Shown: positions 24,453 to 33,818, numbered from the stretch's first letter. The stretch is 64,000 nucleotides of DNA from Rhizobium laguerreae (GCF_002008165.1 NZ_MRDM01000002.1:1-64000); one strand, 5' to 3'. Notes: generated from the sequence alone by a model not told the origin. Program-made: numbers and translations.

Positions 24453-25148
24453 TCATGCTTTCACCACTGAAAAGAACAGGAATCGCGGCTTGGTCGTCAG
24501 GCTCTGATAGGCCTGCGGAAAAAGCGTCCGGGCGCGAGGATCGGGCTGGGGCTCGCTGACGATGTCGATCTGAAATCCGGCCGATTTCAGCGCGTCGAAC
24601 ATGGCATGCAGCGGCCGGTGCCAGAAGCGCATGGCGATATCCTTGCCGCCGCACTGCCAGGTCTCATCGAAGCTGTAGGTCTCGAAATAATCGTCGCGGC
24701 CGGTCGAGGCGTGATCCATGAAGGGATGGTGGGTGGAAAAGACCAGGCGTCCGCCTTCGGGCAGCAGCCGGTTGAATTCCGAAAGGGGCCTCGACCAGTC
24801 GGGCAGATAATGCATGACGAGCGAGGCAAGGATCAGATCGAAAGCTTTGTCCGCAAAGGGCAATGCTTCGTTGAGATCCGCCGTTAGCAGGCGCGCGCGC
24901 CCTTCCAGGCGACGATGCGCGATTTCAAGCATGCCGGCACTGGCGTCGATCCCGGTCACAACAGCCCCGCGCTCGAGCAGCGCTGCCGCATGCGCCCCGC
25001 CTCCGCATCCCGCATCGAGCACGGAAAGCCCCGCGACATCGCCAACCAGGGCAAGAATGGCCGGCCGCTCGTAATAGGCATTCCAGGCATTGACCTCGTT
25101 ATCGGCGTCATAAGCCACCGCGAACGCATCATAATCATTCTCGGCCAA
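24453..25148 (-). CDS. Class I SAM-dependent methyltransferase
   Basis: The 231-residue protein has the nucleotide-binding glycine motif VLDAGCGGGAHAA, the acidic TGIDAS after strand two, and the later DLILASLVMHYLPDW. It belongs to the UbiE/Methyltransf_11 type. The substrate is not identifiable. It is convergent with no partner genes; the start ATG at 25148 overlaps no other gene. Confidence 0.88.
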   Translation of the reverse strand: MAENDYDAFAVAYDADNEVNAWNAYYERPAILALVGDVAGLSVLDAGCGGGAHAAALLERGAVVTGIDASAGMLEIAHRRLEGRARLLTADLNEALPFADKAFDLILASLVMHYLPDWSRPLSEFNRLLPEGGRLVFSTHHPFMDHASTGRDDYFETYSFDETWQCGGKDIAMRFWHRPLHAMFDALKSAGFQIDIVSEPQPDPRARTLFPQAYQSLTTKPRFLFFSVVKA

Positions 25149-25210
25149 GATTTTCCCATTCCGAAGACTGTTCGAGGATGTGTGTCGGCTTCTGATGCGA
25201 CCGACTGTGC

Positions 25211-25342
25211 CTACCTCTGATCAATTTTCAACCGCATTAACAGCTCAACATGGTAAGCGTCGCCGACCTTCAACGCATCGACCTCGATGATCGCCGCAAG
25301 CAATAGCGGCGAAAGCCCGAACTCCCGCGCTATACGGTTCAC
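25211..25342 (-). pseudogene. C-terminal gene fragment cut off by an intergenic repeat
   Basis: The frame reads NRIAREFGLSPLLLAAIIEV and ends ELLMRLKIDQR. It is protein-like but is preceded by a stop inside the repeat at 25352. A GTG at 25340-25342 could start a 43-residue product, without a clear ribosome binding site. Probably the tail of a gene destroyed by the repeat. Confidence 0.35.
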
Positions 25343-25351
25343 GGCGAGGAC

Positions 25352-25527
25352 TGCCCCTCACCCTAACCTTGCCGGGGTCGAGCCACTCGTCTCGACCCGT
25401 CCTGCGGACCCCCGTAAAGACGGGAGAGCGGACGTGCCACGCAAGAGCGAGGTGGGAACGGAGACGTTGCGGAATGTGCCTTCGCCCCGCCTGCGGGGAG
25501 AAGGTGGCGGCAGCCGGTTGAGGGGCA
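25352..25527. repeat. RIME-like rhizobial intergenic mosaic element
   Basis: The element is bounded by TGCCCCTCA and TGAGGGGCA, and contains further palindromes: GGGTCGAG...CTCGACCC near its left end and CCTTCGCCCCGCCTGCGGGG followed by AGAAGG at 25479-25504. Elements of this build are characteristic of Rhizobium intergenic regions. Confidence 0.7.
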
Positions 25528-25850
25528 GGCGGCGATCTCTGAACGGGGGCACTGAAAAGGTTGCTCAAGCCAAGGCCCCTCCGGCGCGGCACGCAGTGGT
25601 CGCTGTCGTCATCGAAGGCGCGGGGTTGTCGTTTCGATCGCGGGAAGGGAGGCGTCCACTGCATGCCGCACGACGCTGGTAGCGCGAAATTGTTACGCGC
25701 ACTTTGCCGGGAACATACCAATCCGTAAGATTGCCGCGCTGGCCGTTCGACCGCTGCACTTTACCAAAATGTATAGTTCGGGCGAGGTCCCCGTGAGGTT
25801 TGGAGCGCAGGCTTGGCGCCATCATTGCCAAGTCGAAGGTCAGCTCTTTC

Positions 25851-26672
25851 ATGAACATGCGCGCCGCACCTGCCGCCCTTATGCCGGCCCTTCATCCGGT
25901 CAGCCTGCGGGTGAACACCTACCTGATCAATCTCGACCGTGCGCCATTGCGCAGGTTTCGAATGGAGCGCCTGCTGGCAAGCTTCGGCCTTGCCTTCGAG
26001 CGGGTGGCGGCGGTCGATGGGGCGGGGCTGAGCCTGCCGCATCCGGGCTTTGACGAAGCTGCCTATCTCAGCCGCCACGGCCGGCGGCCGAACCCTTTCG
26101 AGATCGGCTGTTATCTAAGCCACGTCGAATGCGCCAAGCGGTTCCTCGCCAGCCATGCCGAGTTCGCGCTCATTCTGGAAGACGATCTCGATTTCGATGA
26201 CGATCTGGCCGAGCTGCTCGATGCCGCCCTCGATCACGGTGCGCGCTGGGACATCCTGCGCCTGTCGACCGTCAATTCCGGGCGAAAGCACAAGGTGGAG
26301 CCGCTGACCGCGTCGCGCTCGCTCGCCATTGCGCTCACCCGCGAGAAGGGGTCCGGCGCCTATCTCATCAACCGCAAGGCGGCGGGCTGGATTGCCGGCG
26401 TGCTTGTCCCCATGCGCCTGCCTTATGATCTCGCCTTCGATCTGGAGTTCGATGATGGGCTGAGCGCCTGCTTCGTCGATCCGCTGCCGGTCAGCCAAAG
26501 GGTCGATCCCTGCTCGCAGATTCAGGCAGCGCTTTCGACCTACCGGCTGGGCCGCCGCCGGCCGTGGAGCGTGCTGCCATATCGCACTGCCGCCGAGCTG
26601 CGCCGCTTTGCCGCCCGCTTCAGCCGGCTCGCGGCATGGCGGATGGGAGGTTGGGACCAACTGCCGAAGTGA
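25851..26672 (+). CDS. Glycosyltransferase family 25 (LPS-type)
   Basis: The 273-residue protein has the GT25 signatures: VNTYLINLDRAPLRRFRMER at the N-terminus, then EIGCYLSHVECAKRFL and the metal-binding FALILEDDLDF. GT25 enzymes add galactose or related sugars to lipooligosaccharide. ATG 25851 was preferred to the TTG at 25800 because the family begins near VNTYLINLD. Its last 53 bases overlap the end of the histidine kinase gene on the other strand. Confidence 0.85.
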   Translation: MNMRAAPAALMPALHPVSLRVNTYLINLDRAPLRRFRMERLLASFGLAFERVAAVDGAGLSLPHPGFDEAAYLSRHGRRPNPFEIGCYLSHVECAKRFLASHAEFALILEDDLDFDDDLAELLDAALDHGARWDILRLSTVNSGRKHKVEPLTASRSLAIALTREKGSGAYLINRKAAGWIAGVLVPMRLPYDLAFDLEFDDGLSACFVDPLPVSQRVDPCSQIQAALSTYRLGRRRPWSVLPYRTAAELRRFAARFSRLAAWRMGGWDQLPK

Positions 26673-28050
26673 GAGGGAAGGCGATCGAAACGATGAGGCC
26701 GGGATGATTGTCGGCCATGGTGATCTCAGCCGAATGCAGGTCGGCGATCGCCTTGACGAGGCTGAGCCCGAGGCCGCTTCCGGGCGTCGCGCGGCTCTTG
26801 TCGAGCCGGTAGAGACGCCGGAAGACCTTGTCCCTTTCATCGGCGGGAATGCCGGGGCCGCTATCGGCGACCGCAATGATGGCGCGGCCGCCCTGGCAGC
26901 GCAGCGAAATGGTGATGCCGGTTCCGGCCGGGCAGTGGTTGATCGCGTTTTCCACCAGGTTGGCGATCATCTGCGTCAGCAGATCACGGTCGCCCCGGAT
27001 GAGCGCGGGACAGCGCTCCGCGATATCAAGCGCCATCAGCGCGTCTTCGGCGACATCGCCATAGACCTCGGAAATCACCGCAAGCACGGCGTCGATATCG
27101 ATGGCCTGAAAACGCTCCTTGCGCGCGCCGGCCTCGATCTGGGAAATGCGCAGCAGCGCCTCGAACGTGGCGTTGATCCGGTCGCTCTCGTGTCTTGCTT
27201 CGTCAAGCAGCGCCGAAACATCCGCCTGCTGGTCGTTTCCGGCTACCGCTGCATCCAGCGTCAGGCGCAGCCTGTTCAGAGGCGTCTTCAGATCGTGGGC
27301 GATATCGGCGCTCACCTGCCGCATGCTCTCGACCAATCTCTGCAGCCGCTCCAGCGCCGCGTTGATCTGGATCGCCACCGTATCGAGATCGTCGCCGTTG
27401 CCGGTGATGGCAATGCGGGCGTCGAGCGCGCCGTGGGAGACGTCGTTCATGGTGAGGGCGACCCTGTCCAGCCGCGCCTGGGCGCGAACGGCGAGAAAGA
27501 CGCCGCCGCCGATCGCGGTCGCGACGACGATCGCGGCGGCCCATTCGAAGCTGACCAGCACGATCCGCAGCATCTCGTCGACATCGTTGAAATTTTCCGC
27601 CACCACCAGGCTGTAGGGACCGATGGTCGAGACCTGCATCCGGTAGCGTTCATGCCCCTTCAGCCCGACATCCCTGGAGGTGACGGTATAGATGCCGTTC
27701 GGGATGCGGGGTGCGGCGAAATTGCCGGCGAGTTTGCGCCCGCCTGCATCCGTCAGCGAATAGAGCCCATCGGAGGTCGACTGGAAGCTCGCATAATTGT
27801 TCAGTGTGTTGATCAGATCCTCGGTGTCACCGGGATTGTAGGTCGAGACGATGAGCGAATTCATCTCGTTCAGCGACTGTTCGAGATCCCGCTCAAGGCC
27901 GAGGCGCAGCATGTGGTAGATGATCGCGCCGCTCAGGATGAAGGTGACGACGAAGAGCACGCCGAAGGTCACGGCAAGCCGGAACGGCGTGCTCCTGCGC
28001 AGGCTCGAGCATGATGCCGAAAAATGTGCGCGGTTTTCGGACGACATCAT
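26620..28050 (-). CDS. Sensor histidine kinase (two transmembrane helices, HAMP)
   Basis: The 476-residue kinase has one helix near residues 24-48 (FRLAVTFGVLFVVTFILSGA), a periplasmic sensor of about 115 residues, a second helix near 165-188, HAMP, HisKA (phospho-histidine in SADIAHDLKTPLNR) and HATPase (NLVENAINH, DSGPGIP, GSGLGLSLV). It follows the OmpR-type regulator gene by 44 bases and is its likely partner. The first 15 or so codons, including the ATG, lie in a 48-bp palindromic repeat, so the N-terminus was probably rebuilt by that insertion. Confidence 0.92.
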   Translation of the reverse strand: MMSSENRAHFSASCSSLRRSTPFRLAVTFGVLFVVTFILSGAIIYHMLRLGLERDLEQSLNEMNSLIVSTYNPGDTEDLINTLNNYASFQSTSDGLYSLTDAGGRKLAGNFAAPRIPNGIYTVTSRDVGLKGHERYRMQVSTIGPYSLVVAENFNDVDEMLRIVLVSFEWAAAIVVATAIGGGVFLAVRAQARLDRVALTMNDVSHGALDARIAITGNGDDLDTVAIQINAALERLQRLVESMRQVSADIAHDLKTPLNRLRLTLDAAVAGNDQQADVSALLDEARHESDRINATFEALLRISQIEAGARKERFQAIDIDAVLAVISEVYGDVAEDALMALDIAERCPALIRGDRDLLTQMIANLVENAINHCPAGTGITISLRCQGGRAIIAVADSGPGIPADERDKVFRRLYRLDKSRATPGSGLGLSLVKAIADLHSAEITMADNHPGLIVSIAFPLTSAVGPNLPSAMPRAG

Positions 28051-28054
28051 GCTC
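28007..28054. repeat. 48-bp palindromic repeat supplying the kinase start codon
   Basis: GAGCATGATG (28007-28016) pairs with CATCATGCTC (28045-28054), with a further CCGAAAA...TTTTCGG inside. The kinase ATG (28048-28050) is in the right arm. Palindromes beginning GAGCATGATG are frequent in rhizobial intergenic DNA. Confidence 0.65.
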
Positions 28055-28094
28055 TTACTCTTAAATTGCGAACAGGATTTGAGATTTTCCTGTT

Positions 28095-28772
28095 CTAGCG
28101 AGGCGCATGCAGGCTGTATCCGGTGTTGCGGACCGTATGCAGAAGCTGGACCTGGAACGGCTTGTCGACCTTGGCTCTCAGCCGGCTGATATGGGTCTCG
28201 ACGACGCTGGTCTTCGGATCGAAGTGGAAATCCCAGACCCGCTCCAGCAGCATCGTCTTGGTGATGACCCGGCCTTCGCCGCGCATCAGCACCTCGAGCA
28301 GGGTGAATTCGCGCGGCTGCAGCTCGATCACCTGGCCGGCGCGGCGGGCCTCCCGCCGGATCAGATCGAGCTCGAGATCGGCAACCTTCAGCACCGTCCG
28401 CTGCTCCTGCACCGGCGGGCGCCGGCCAAGCGCATTGACGCGGGCCATGAGTTCGGAAAAGGCAAAGGGCTTGACGAGATAGTCGTCGCCGCCAGCCTCC
28501 AGCCCCTCGACCCGATCGTCGACGCCGCCGATCGAGGTCAGGAACAGCGCCGATGTGCCGATCTTGGCAGCCCGAAGTGAACGTACGATCGCCAGGCCAT
28601 CGAGACCCGGCAGCATGCGATCGACGACGATGACGTCATAGGCCTCGCGCTGCGCCTGAAACAGCCCATCGCGGCCATCTCCGACCACGTCGCAGACATG
28701 CCCGGCCTCGGAAAAGCCCTTGGCAATATAATCGGACGTCTTGGTATCGTCCTCGATAAGCAGGATTCGCAT
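28095..28772 (-). CDS. OmpR-family response regulator
   Basis: The 225-residue protein has a receiver (LLIEDDTKTSDYIAKG, phospho-aspartate in VIVVDRMLPGLDG, LVKPFAFSE) and a C-terminal winged helix (LQPREFTLLEVLMRGEGRVI, ETHISRLRAKVDKPF). Start taken at MRILLIEDD (28772), where the family begins. It is the first gene of a two-gene operon with the kinase downstream. The signal and regulon are unknown. Confidence 0.92.
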   Translation of the reverse strand: MRILLIEDDTKTSDYIAKGFSEAGHVCDVVGDGRDGLFQAQREAYDVIVVDRMLPGLDGLAIVRSLRAAKIGTSALFLTSIGGVDDRVEGLEAGGDDYLVKPFAFSELMARVNALGRRPPVQEQRTVLKVADLELDLIRREARRAGQVIELQPREFTLLEVLMRGEGRVITKTMLLERVWDFHFDPKTSVVETHISRLRAKVDKPFQVQLLHTVRNTGYSLHAPR

Positions 28773-29076
28773 CAGCCCGATCATTCCCGCCATGCCTGGG
28801 GCGAGATCTAGCCGAGAGGAAGGCTTGGCGACAACTTACGGATTGGTAAGGTGACGGGTGGGGAGCGGCAATCTGGCTTTCCAAACCATCTACGCCCGAT
28901 CGATTCGAAGAAGCTATTCACCGGGCAGTCCGTCACCCGCTCCGGATGATCACGCACGAGGACATGCATCCTGGCGTCAAGCCATCCCGGCGATGATTTC
29001 AGCCAATCCGCGATCTTGAAGAGCAGAATTCCGTTGCCTAAATCAGCGGCACTCACGCCATGGAAGGAGGTAAACG

Positions 29077-29373
29077 ATGGCACTCGATACTTTTGAACAC
29101 CCGATTTACGCGCAACGGAAGTACTTCGTGCAGGAGATCACCGGGCTTGACGATGTCTTTGATTTTCTCGACGAATGGCCACAGGAGAAACGCGATGTCA
29201 CCTATGAGGTGATGTTGGACGCCTGCCGGAAAGCAGCCAATCGGCAACTACCCGCGTCGGTCGTCGCAGCGAATTTCAGTCGCTTTCTCAAAAAGCATGG
29301 CAAGCTCGCCGACATAGAAGACGTGCCCCTGCACCTGCGGCGGGTCAGCGATCGAAATGTCTCAGGTATCTAG
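29077..29373 (+). CDS. DUF982 family protein
   Basis: The 98-residue protein has the DUF982 pattern: PIYAQRKYFVQEITGLDDVF, the conserved LDEWP, and a C-terminal helix (ACRKAANRQLPASVVAANFS). AAGGAGG before the ATG is a strong ribosome binding site. It lies just upstream of the sugar-polymer operon but is separated from it by an EcfG-type promoter. Confidence 0.85.
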   Translation: MALDTFEHPIYAQRKYFVQEITGLDDVFDFLDEWPQEKRDVTYEVMLDACRKAANRQLPASVVAANFSRFLKKHGKLADIEDVPLHLRRVSDRNVSGI

Positions 29374-29396
29374 TACCGAAGGTGATCGCCGCAGCC

Positions 29397-29421
29397 GGAA
29401 CCAAAACACGCTCGCTGAGTT
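29397..29421 (+). promoter_or_regulatory. EcfG-type promoter upstream of the glycosyltransferase/debranching operon
   Basis: GGAAC (29397-29401), 17 bases, then GTT (29419-29421). The next start codon is at 29583, giving a leader of about 155 bases. Match is exact for the eight conserved bases. Confidence 0.5.
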
Positions 29422-29582
29422 CGGCAAAGTTCAATCTTGATTGGACGAGGAAGTCTTACTGGAAAGGAGCACGCAGGAAACAGCAGCCGTTGCAAAAGCT
29501 AGGATTCAACTGCCGCATGCCTTGAAGTATGCGGCTCCGATTTTTGCGGTCGACTCTCTGCTCACCTGAGGAGATTTTGCCG

Positions 29583-30677
29583 ATGAAGATCGCTCAGATT
29601 GCCCCGCTTGCAGAAAGTGTTCCGCCGAAATTATACGGGGGAACCGAGCGGATTGTTTCGTACCTTACCGAAGAACTGGTGGCCCAAGGCCACGATGTGA
29701 CGCTGTTTGCCAGCGGCGATTCCGTTACAGATGCCCGCCTCGTGCCGTGCTCGAACACTGCCCTGAGGCTAAATCCCGCCATCAAGGACCACCTGCCGCA
29801 TCAGATCCTGATGCTTGAGGAAATCCGCAGGCGCGCGCACGAATTCGATGTCCTGCATTTCCACGTCGATCTTCTGCATTTCCCGCTGACCCGATATTTT
29901 GCCGACCGCACCGTCACGACGCTGCATGGGCGGCTCGACCTGCCCGATCTCTGGCCTTTCTACAAGGCGTTTCCAGATATTCCCCTGGTATCGATCTCCA
30001 ATGACCAGCGCCACCCGATGCCGCCGGTCAACTGGTTGGGGACAGTCTATCACGGCCTTCCCGCTAGCCTCCTACCTTTCACGGAAAAGCCGGCGGGCGG
30101 TTACCTCGCGTTCCTCGGACGGATCGCTCCGGAAAAGCGACCTGACCGGGCGATTGAAATCGCGGCCAAGGTCGGCATGCCGCTGAGGATCGCAGCCAAG
30201 ATCGACAACGTCGACAAACATTATTGGGAAACGGTAATTCGGCCGATGGTGATGAGCCATCCGAATGTTGAGTTCATCGGCGAGATCAACGATCGCCAGA
30301 AGGCGGGCTTCCTGGGCAATGCCGGCGCGTTGCTTTTCCCGATCGACTGGCCTGAGCCCTTCGGGCTTGTGATGATCGAGGCGATGGCCTGCGGCACACC
30401 GGTTCTTGCCTTCCGCAGCGGCTCGGTCCCGGAGGTGATCGACGACGGCATCTCGGGAATTTTGGTCGATACCGTTGCCGAAGCTGTCGAGAACATCGAA
30501 TGGGCACTGCAGCTTGATCGGCGCAAGGTGCGGGCGAACTTCGAGAGACGCTTTACTGCGGGACGCATGGCAAGAGACTATCTTGCGGTCTACGGCCAGC
30601 TGCATGGATTGCGCGCAAAAGCCCCGCAGCGCCGGCGCGCGAACCGCCCGATATCCATTGACCAGGTTGTGGCGTAA
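29583..30677 (+). CDS. GT4-family glycosyltransferase
   Basis: The 364-residue protein has the retaining GT-B fold of family GT4: N-terminal glycine-rich loop (AESVPPKLYGGTERIVSYLT) and C-terminal nucleotide-sugar binding EPFGLVMIEAMACGTPVLAF with the conserved glutamates. CTGAGGAG before the ATG at 29583 decides the start. It is followed after 17 bases by a glycogen-debranching-type enzyme, so the pair may build or remodel an alpha-glucan or similar storage polymer under stress. Confidence 0.88.
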   Translation: MKIAQIAPLAESVPPKLYGGTERIVSYLTEELVAQGHDVTLFASGDSVTDARLVPCSNTALRLNPAIKDHLPHQILMLEEIRRRAHEFDVLHFHVDLLHFPLTRYFADRTVTTLHGRLDLPDLWPFYKAFPDIPLVSISNDQRHPMPPVNWLGTVYHGLPASLLPFTEKPAGGYLAFLGRIAPEKRPDRAIEIAAKVGMPLRIAAKIDNVDKHYWETVIRPMVMSHPNVEFIGEINDRQKAGFLGNAGALLFPIDWPEPFGLVMIEAMACGTPVLAFRSGSVPEVIDDGISGILVDTVAEAVENIEWALQLDRRKVRANFERRFTAGRMARDYLAVYGQLHGLRAKAPQRRRANRPISIDQVVA

Positions 30678-30694
30678 AAAAACGGAGGCGACAT

Positions 30695-32899
30695 GTGACG
30701 ACATCTGCAGGCGGCAACTCAAATCGCGCAGCAACGAAGCAAGTGGCGCCGATTGCGCAATTCTTCATTCCCGCTGCCGCGTCGCTGCAGGAGCGGCAAC
30801 CACGTACATTAAAGCACGGCGATACATTCGCGGTCTTCGATCACAATGGCGATGCTCTTTCCGGACCAGGAAGTCCCGACGGGCTTTTTCACCGCGACAC
30901 GCGATATCTTTCGCATCTCTACCTGACGCTCGAGGATCGGCGTCCGATGCTCCTGTCGTCGACAATGCGCGACGACAACGCCACGCTCACCTGCGATCTG
31001 ACGAACCCGGACTTCCTTGGCAAAGATGGAAAGCTGCGCCTCGAGCATGATCTCATCCATATTCGACGGACACGCTTTCTATGGGCGGGGCGTTGTTATG
31101 AGCGCCTGGCAGTGAAGAACTATGACGACAGCGATCATCACCTGCGGATGAAGCTCCAATTCTTTTCGGACTTTGCTGACCTCTTCGAAGTGCGCGGCAC
31201 CGTGCGGGCAAAAAGAGGCCGTAGCCTGCCGGCCGTCATCGAAGATGGAAGCGTCCTTCTTTCCTATATCGGCCTCGATGAAAAAACACGGACAACCCGG
31301 GTCTCGTTCGATACGGCTCCCGATGAACTCGCACCGAATCTGGCGGTTTACGACCTCCACTTGAGCGCGCGCGGCAGCCGCTCGATCTTCATCGAGATCG
31401 ACTGCGACCGTTCGGACAAGGATCGCCGCGTCAACGGCTTTTTCCTGGCCATGCGCGATGCTCGACGGGCATTGCGATCGTCGATGGCAAGGGCGGCTTC
31501 GGTTTCAAGTTCCAATCAGATCTTCAACCAGCTTGCGCGGCGAAGCGTGTCCGACCTTTACATGTTGATAACAGACACGCCTGAAGGGCCGTACCCCTAT
31601 GCCGGTACGCCGTGGTTCAGCACGGTGTTCGGCCGCGACGCGATCATCACCGCGCTGCAGACGCTCTGGCTGGATCCCGCCATCGCAAAGGGGGTGCTTC
31701 GCCATCTCGCCGCCAACCAGGCGACCGATATCAATCCCGCTTCGGATGCCGAACCCGGCAAGATCCTCCATGAGGTTCGCTTCGGTGAAATGGCCGAGCT
31801 GGGGGAAGTTCCGTTCCGCCGTTACTACGGCAGCGTCGATTCGACCCCGCTGTTTGTCATGCTTGCGGGGAGCTACCTGGACCGCACCGGCGACACGGCG
31901 ACGCTTCATCAGCTTCTGCCGCATATCGAGGCGGCGCTGACCTGGATCGACGAATATGGCGACCGCGACGGTGACGGCTTCGTCGAATACGGGCGCCAGA
32001 CCGTGGAGGGCCTGATCAACCAGGCCTGGAAGGACAGCCACGATTCGGTCTTTCATGAGGACGGGACACTCGCCAGGGGACCGATCGCGATTGCCGAGGT
32101 ACAGGCCTATGTCTATGGCGCGTGGCAAGCGGGCGCGGAGATATTCCGCCAACTCGACCGGCCCGAGCGCGCGGCGAAATTGCTGGCGAAGGCAGAAGGG
32201 CTGCGGCGTGCTTTCGACGTCCGTTTCTTCGACGAGGAACTCGGTACGTTCGTGCTGGCGCTGGACGGAGACAAGCGAGCCTGTCGGGTTCGCTCTTCGA
32301 ATGCCGGCCACGCTCTCATGACCGGCATTGCCTACCCCGCAAGAGCTGAACAAGTGGCGCACACCTTGATGAACGCCTCGTCCTTCTGCGGCTGGGGCAT
32401 TCGCACCATTCCCGCCACCGAGGCGCGCTACAACCCGATGAGCTACCACAACGGCTCGATCTGGCCGCACGACAATAGTCTGATCGCCATGGGGCTTGCG
32501 CGCTACGGCTTCAAGGCAGCGGCAGCGCAAATCTTTGAAGGCCTGTTCGCAGCCTCGACCTATATCGAATTACGCGGCCTTCCCGAGCTGTTCTGCGGTT
32601 TTTCCCAACGGCGGTCGCATGGACCGACCTTCTATCCCGTGGCGTGCTCTCCGCAGGCCTGGGCCGCGTCAGCGCCTTTGTCGTTACTGCAATCGTGCCT
32701 CGGTCTGGATTTCGACCCGAACGCCTCGCAGATCAGCTTTAACCAGCCGCGCCTGCCGGCATTCCTGGATGAGATCACTTTGCGGCATCTTATGGTTGGC
32801 TCCGGTTCGGCTGACGTCACCATTCGCCGGTCCGGCCGACAGGTCGTCGTAGACGTCGTAGGGCGCAAGGGAGATGTACGCGTTCTCACGACCGCTTAG
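30695..32899 (+). CDS. Amylo-alpha-1,6-glucosidase (glycogen-debranching type)
   Basis: This 734-residue enzyme combines an N-terminal beta-sandwich (GDALSGPGSPDGLFHRDTRY) with a C-terminal alpha/alpha-barrel of family GH63/GH133-type debranching enzymes. Conserved segments include GTPWFSTVFGRDAIITALQT, NQAWKDSHDSVFHEDG and NPMSYHNGSIWPHDNSLIA. The acidic residues in FGRD and WKDS are likely catalytic. It removes alpha-1,6-linked glucose from branched glucans. GTG start with GGAGG ten bases upstream. Cotranscribed with the GT4 gene. Confidence 0.9.
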   Translation: MTTSAGGNSNRAATKQVAPIAQFFIPAAASLQERQPRTLKHGDTFAVFDHNGDALSGPGSPDGLFHRDTRYLSHLYLTLEDRRPMLLSSTMRDDNATLTCDLTNPDFLGKDGKLRLEHDLIHIRRTRFLWAGRCYERLAVKNYDDSDHHLRMKLQFFSDFADLFEVRGTVRAKRGRSLPAVIEDGSVLLSYIGLDEKTRTTRVSFDTAPDELAPNLAVYDLHLSARGSRSIFIEIDCDRSDKDRRVNGFFLAMRDARRALRSSMARAASVSSSNQIFNQLARRSVSDLYMLITDTPEGPYPYAGTPWFSTVFGRDAIITALQTLWLDPAIAKGVLRHLAANQATDINPASDAEPGKILHEVRFGEMAELGEVPFRRYYGSVDSTPLFVMLAGSYLDRTGDTATLHQLLPHIEAALTWIDEYGDRDGDGFVEYGRQTVEGLINQAWKDSHDSVFHEDGTLARGPIAIAEVQAYVYGAWQAGAEIFRQLDRPERAAKLLAKAEGLRRAFDVRFFDEELGTFVLALDGDKRACRVRSSNAGHALMTGIAYPARAEQVAHTLMNASSFCGWGIRTIPATEARYNPMSYHNGSIWPHDNSLIAMGLARYGFKAAAAQIFEGLFAASTYIELRGLPELFCGFSQRRSHGPTFYPVACSPQAWAASAPLSLLQSCLGLDFDPNASQISFNQPRLPAFLDEITLRHLMVGSGSADVTIRRSGRQVVVDVVGRKGDVRVLTTA

Positions 32900-33437
32900 A
32901 GGCCCTGCACGGGCGTGGAGTCCGAAGCAGCGGAATGATTGGTATGACTGATCGCATTAGCAATCGTCAGGGGCCGCCCAACGTACAGGAGACGCAATGC
33001 TTGGGGCAAGCAATGATCGCTGAACGGCCCAATAGCATGATACGGAATATCACTCGAAATCAGAGTCAATTTATGTTTTGGAGCAAAATGAAAGAAGGAA
33101 ATTTGTAGTTGAATAAACACCTGTGGCACCACCGCACCGCCGATGGTTTGTCAGGAATGGTACTGGAACTGCTATCGCGCGCGCGGTTTGGAAGTCGATT
33201 CGCGGGAGAAAGAGACCCAGTCTGCGAGCCTCGGCCGCCCCTACACTCTTGCGATCCACCCCTTCCCAGGGTTTAGCCGCGCAGAGGCAAGGTTTTTGTG
33301 TGTTTCCTGCACCTAACGCCTTCGGTAACGCTCTGCGCGGCCTTCTGTTCAAAATTCGATCGTTCCACGCTTCCGTCCCTTTTGTGCGACCCGCTCCCGT
33401 ACACGCATGGCCAGCCCCGTTGCTGCGAGAATCGCGG
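32900..33437. other. Intergenic stretch with a strong inverted repeat
   Basis: GCCGCGCAGAG (33276-33286) pairs exactly with CTCTGCGCGGC (33331-33341). About 110 bases upstream lies GGAAC-N16-GTTT (33165-33189), a looser EcfG-type match. A small RNA here is possible but there is no clear terminator. No coding frame is convincing. Confidence 0.35.
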
Positions 33438-33462
33438 GAACAACTGGTCTTGCGCGAAGTTA
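33438..33462 (+). promoter_or_regulatory. EcfG-type promoter for the DUF6894-like gene
   Basis: GGAAC (33438-33442), 17 bases, GTT (33460-33462). Predicted start about 33469, only some 24 bases before the TTG start codon, an ideal distance. Confidence 0.65.
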
Positions 33463-33492
33463 GGGGTCCTTTTATTGATGGAGGAATACAGC

Positions 33493-33729
33493 TTGCCAAA
33501 GTATTTTTTCCACGTCCGCAGGAACGATGTCTTCGAGGAAGATCCGGAAGGCATAGACCTAGCCACACCCGAGCTGGCGTTCGAGGAAGCAACCGCTGCC
33601 GCCCGCGATATCGTCGCGGAAAGAATCCGCATGGGCAGTCGGGCAAACGGAGACACTTTCGAGATTATGACGGAAGACGGCTCGTTGGTCGCAACCGTTC
33701 CCTTCCGGTCCGCTATCCGCCTGGATTAG
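33493..33729 (+). CDS. DUF6894-like small protein
   Basis: The 78-residue protein starts at a TTG reading (M)PKYFFHVRRNDVFEEDPEG, the hallmark opening of the family, preceded by GGAGGA eight bases upstream; this sets the start against longer frames. Then comes ELAFEEATAAARDIVAERIR and a C-terminal beta strand pair. A paralogue is at 2087-2326. The EcfG-type promoter directly upstream suggests stress expression. Function unknown. Confidence 0.75.
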   Translation: MPKYFFHVRRNDVFEEDPEGIDLATPELAFEEATAAARDIVAERIRMGSRANGDTFEIMTEDGSLVATVPFRSAIRLD

Positions 33730-33793
33730 CACCCTCGCGCAAACGCCTGACCGGTCGTTGGAATTGTCAAAACCGTACAGAGCGTGAGGCACT

Positions 33794-33818
33794 CGAACGA
33801 AAGACATAGCGTCGCGTT
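33794..33818 (+). promoter_or_regulatory. Possible EcfG-type promoter for the second Crp/Fnr gene
   Basis: CGAAC (one mismatch to GGAAC), 16 bases, then CGTT (33815-33818). The start codon of the regulator gene is 26 bases downstream. Confidence 0.4.

Noticed and set aside
26608..28014. A 468-codon open frame on the plus strand
   Set aside because: Antisense of the sensor kinase gene, whose motifs are complete; the plus-strand translation is rich in arginine, aspartate and histidine without domains.
28808..29083. A 91-codon minus-strand frame upstream of the OmpR-type regulator
   Set aside because: It would start on the opposite strand inside the first codons of the DUF982 gene and end in the regulator's promoter region; no family similarity seen.
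31505..32530. A 341-codon open frame on the minus strand
   Set aside because: Antisense of the debranching enzyme gene; no motif and no start context.
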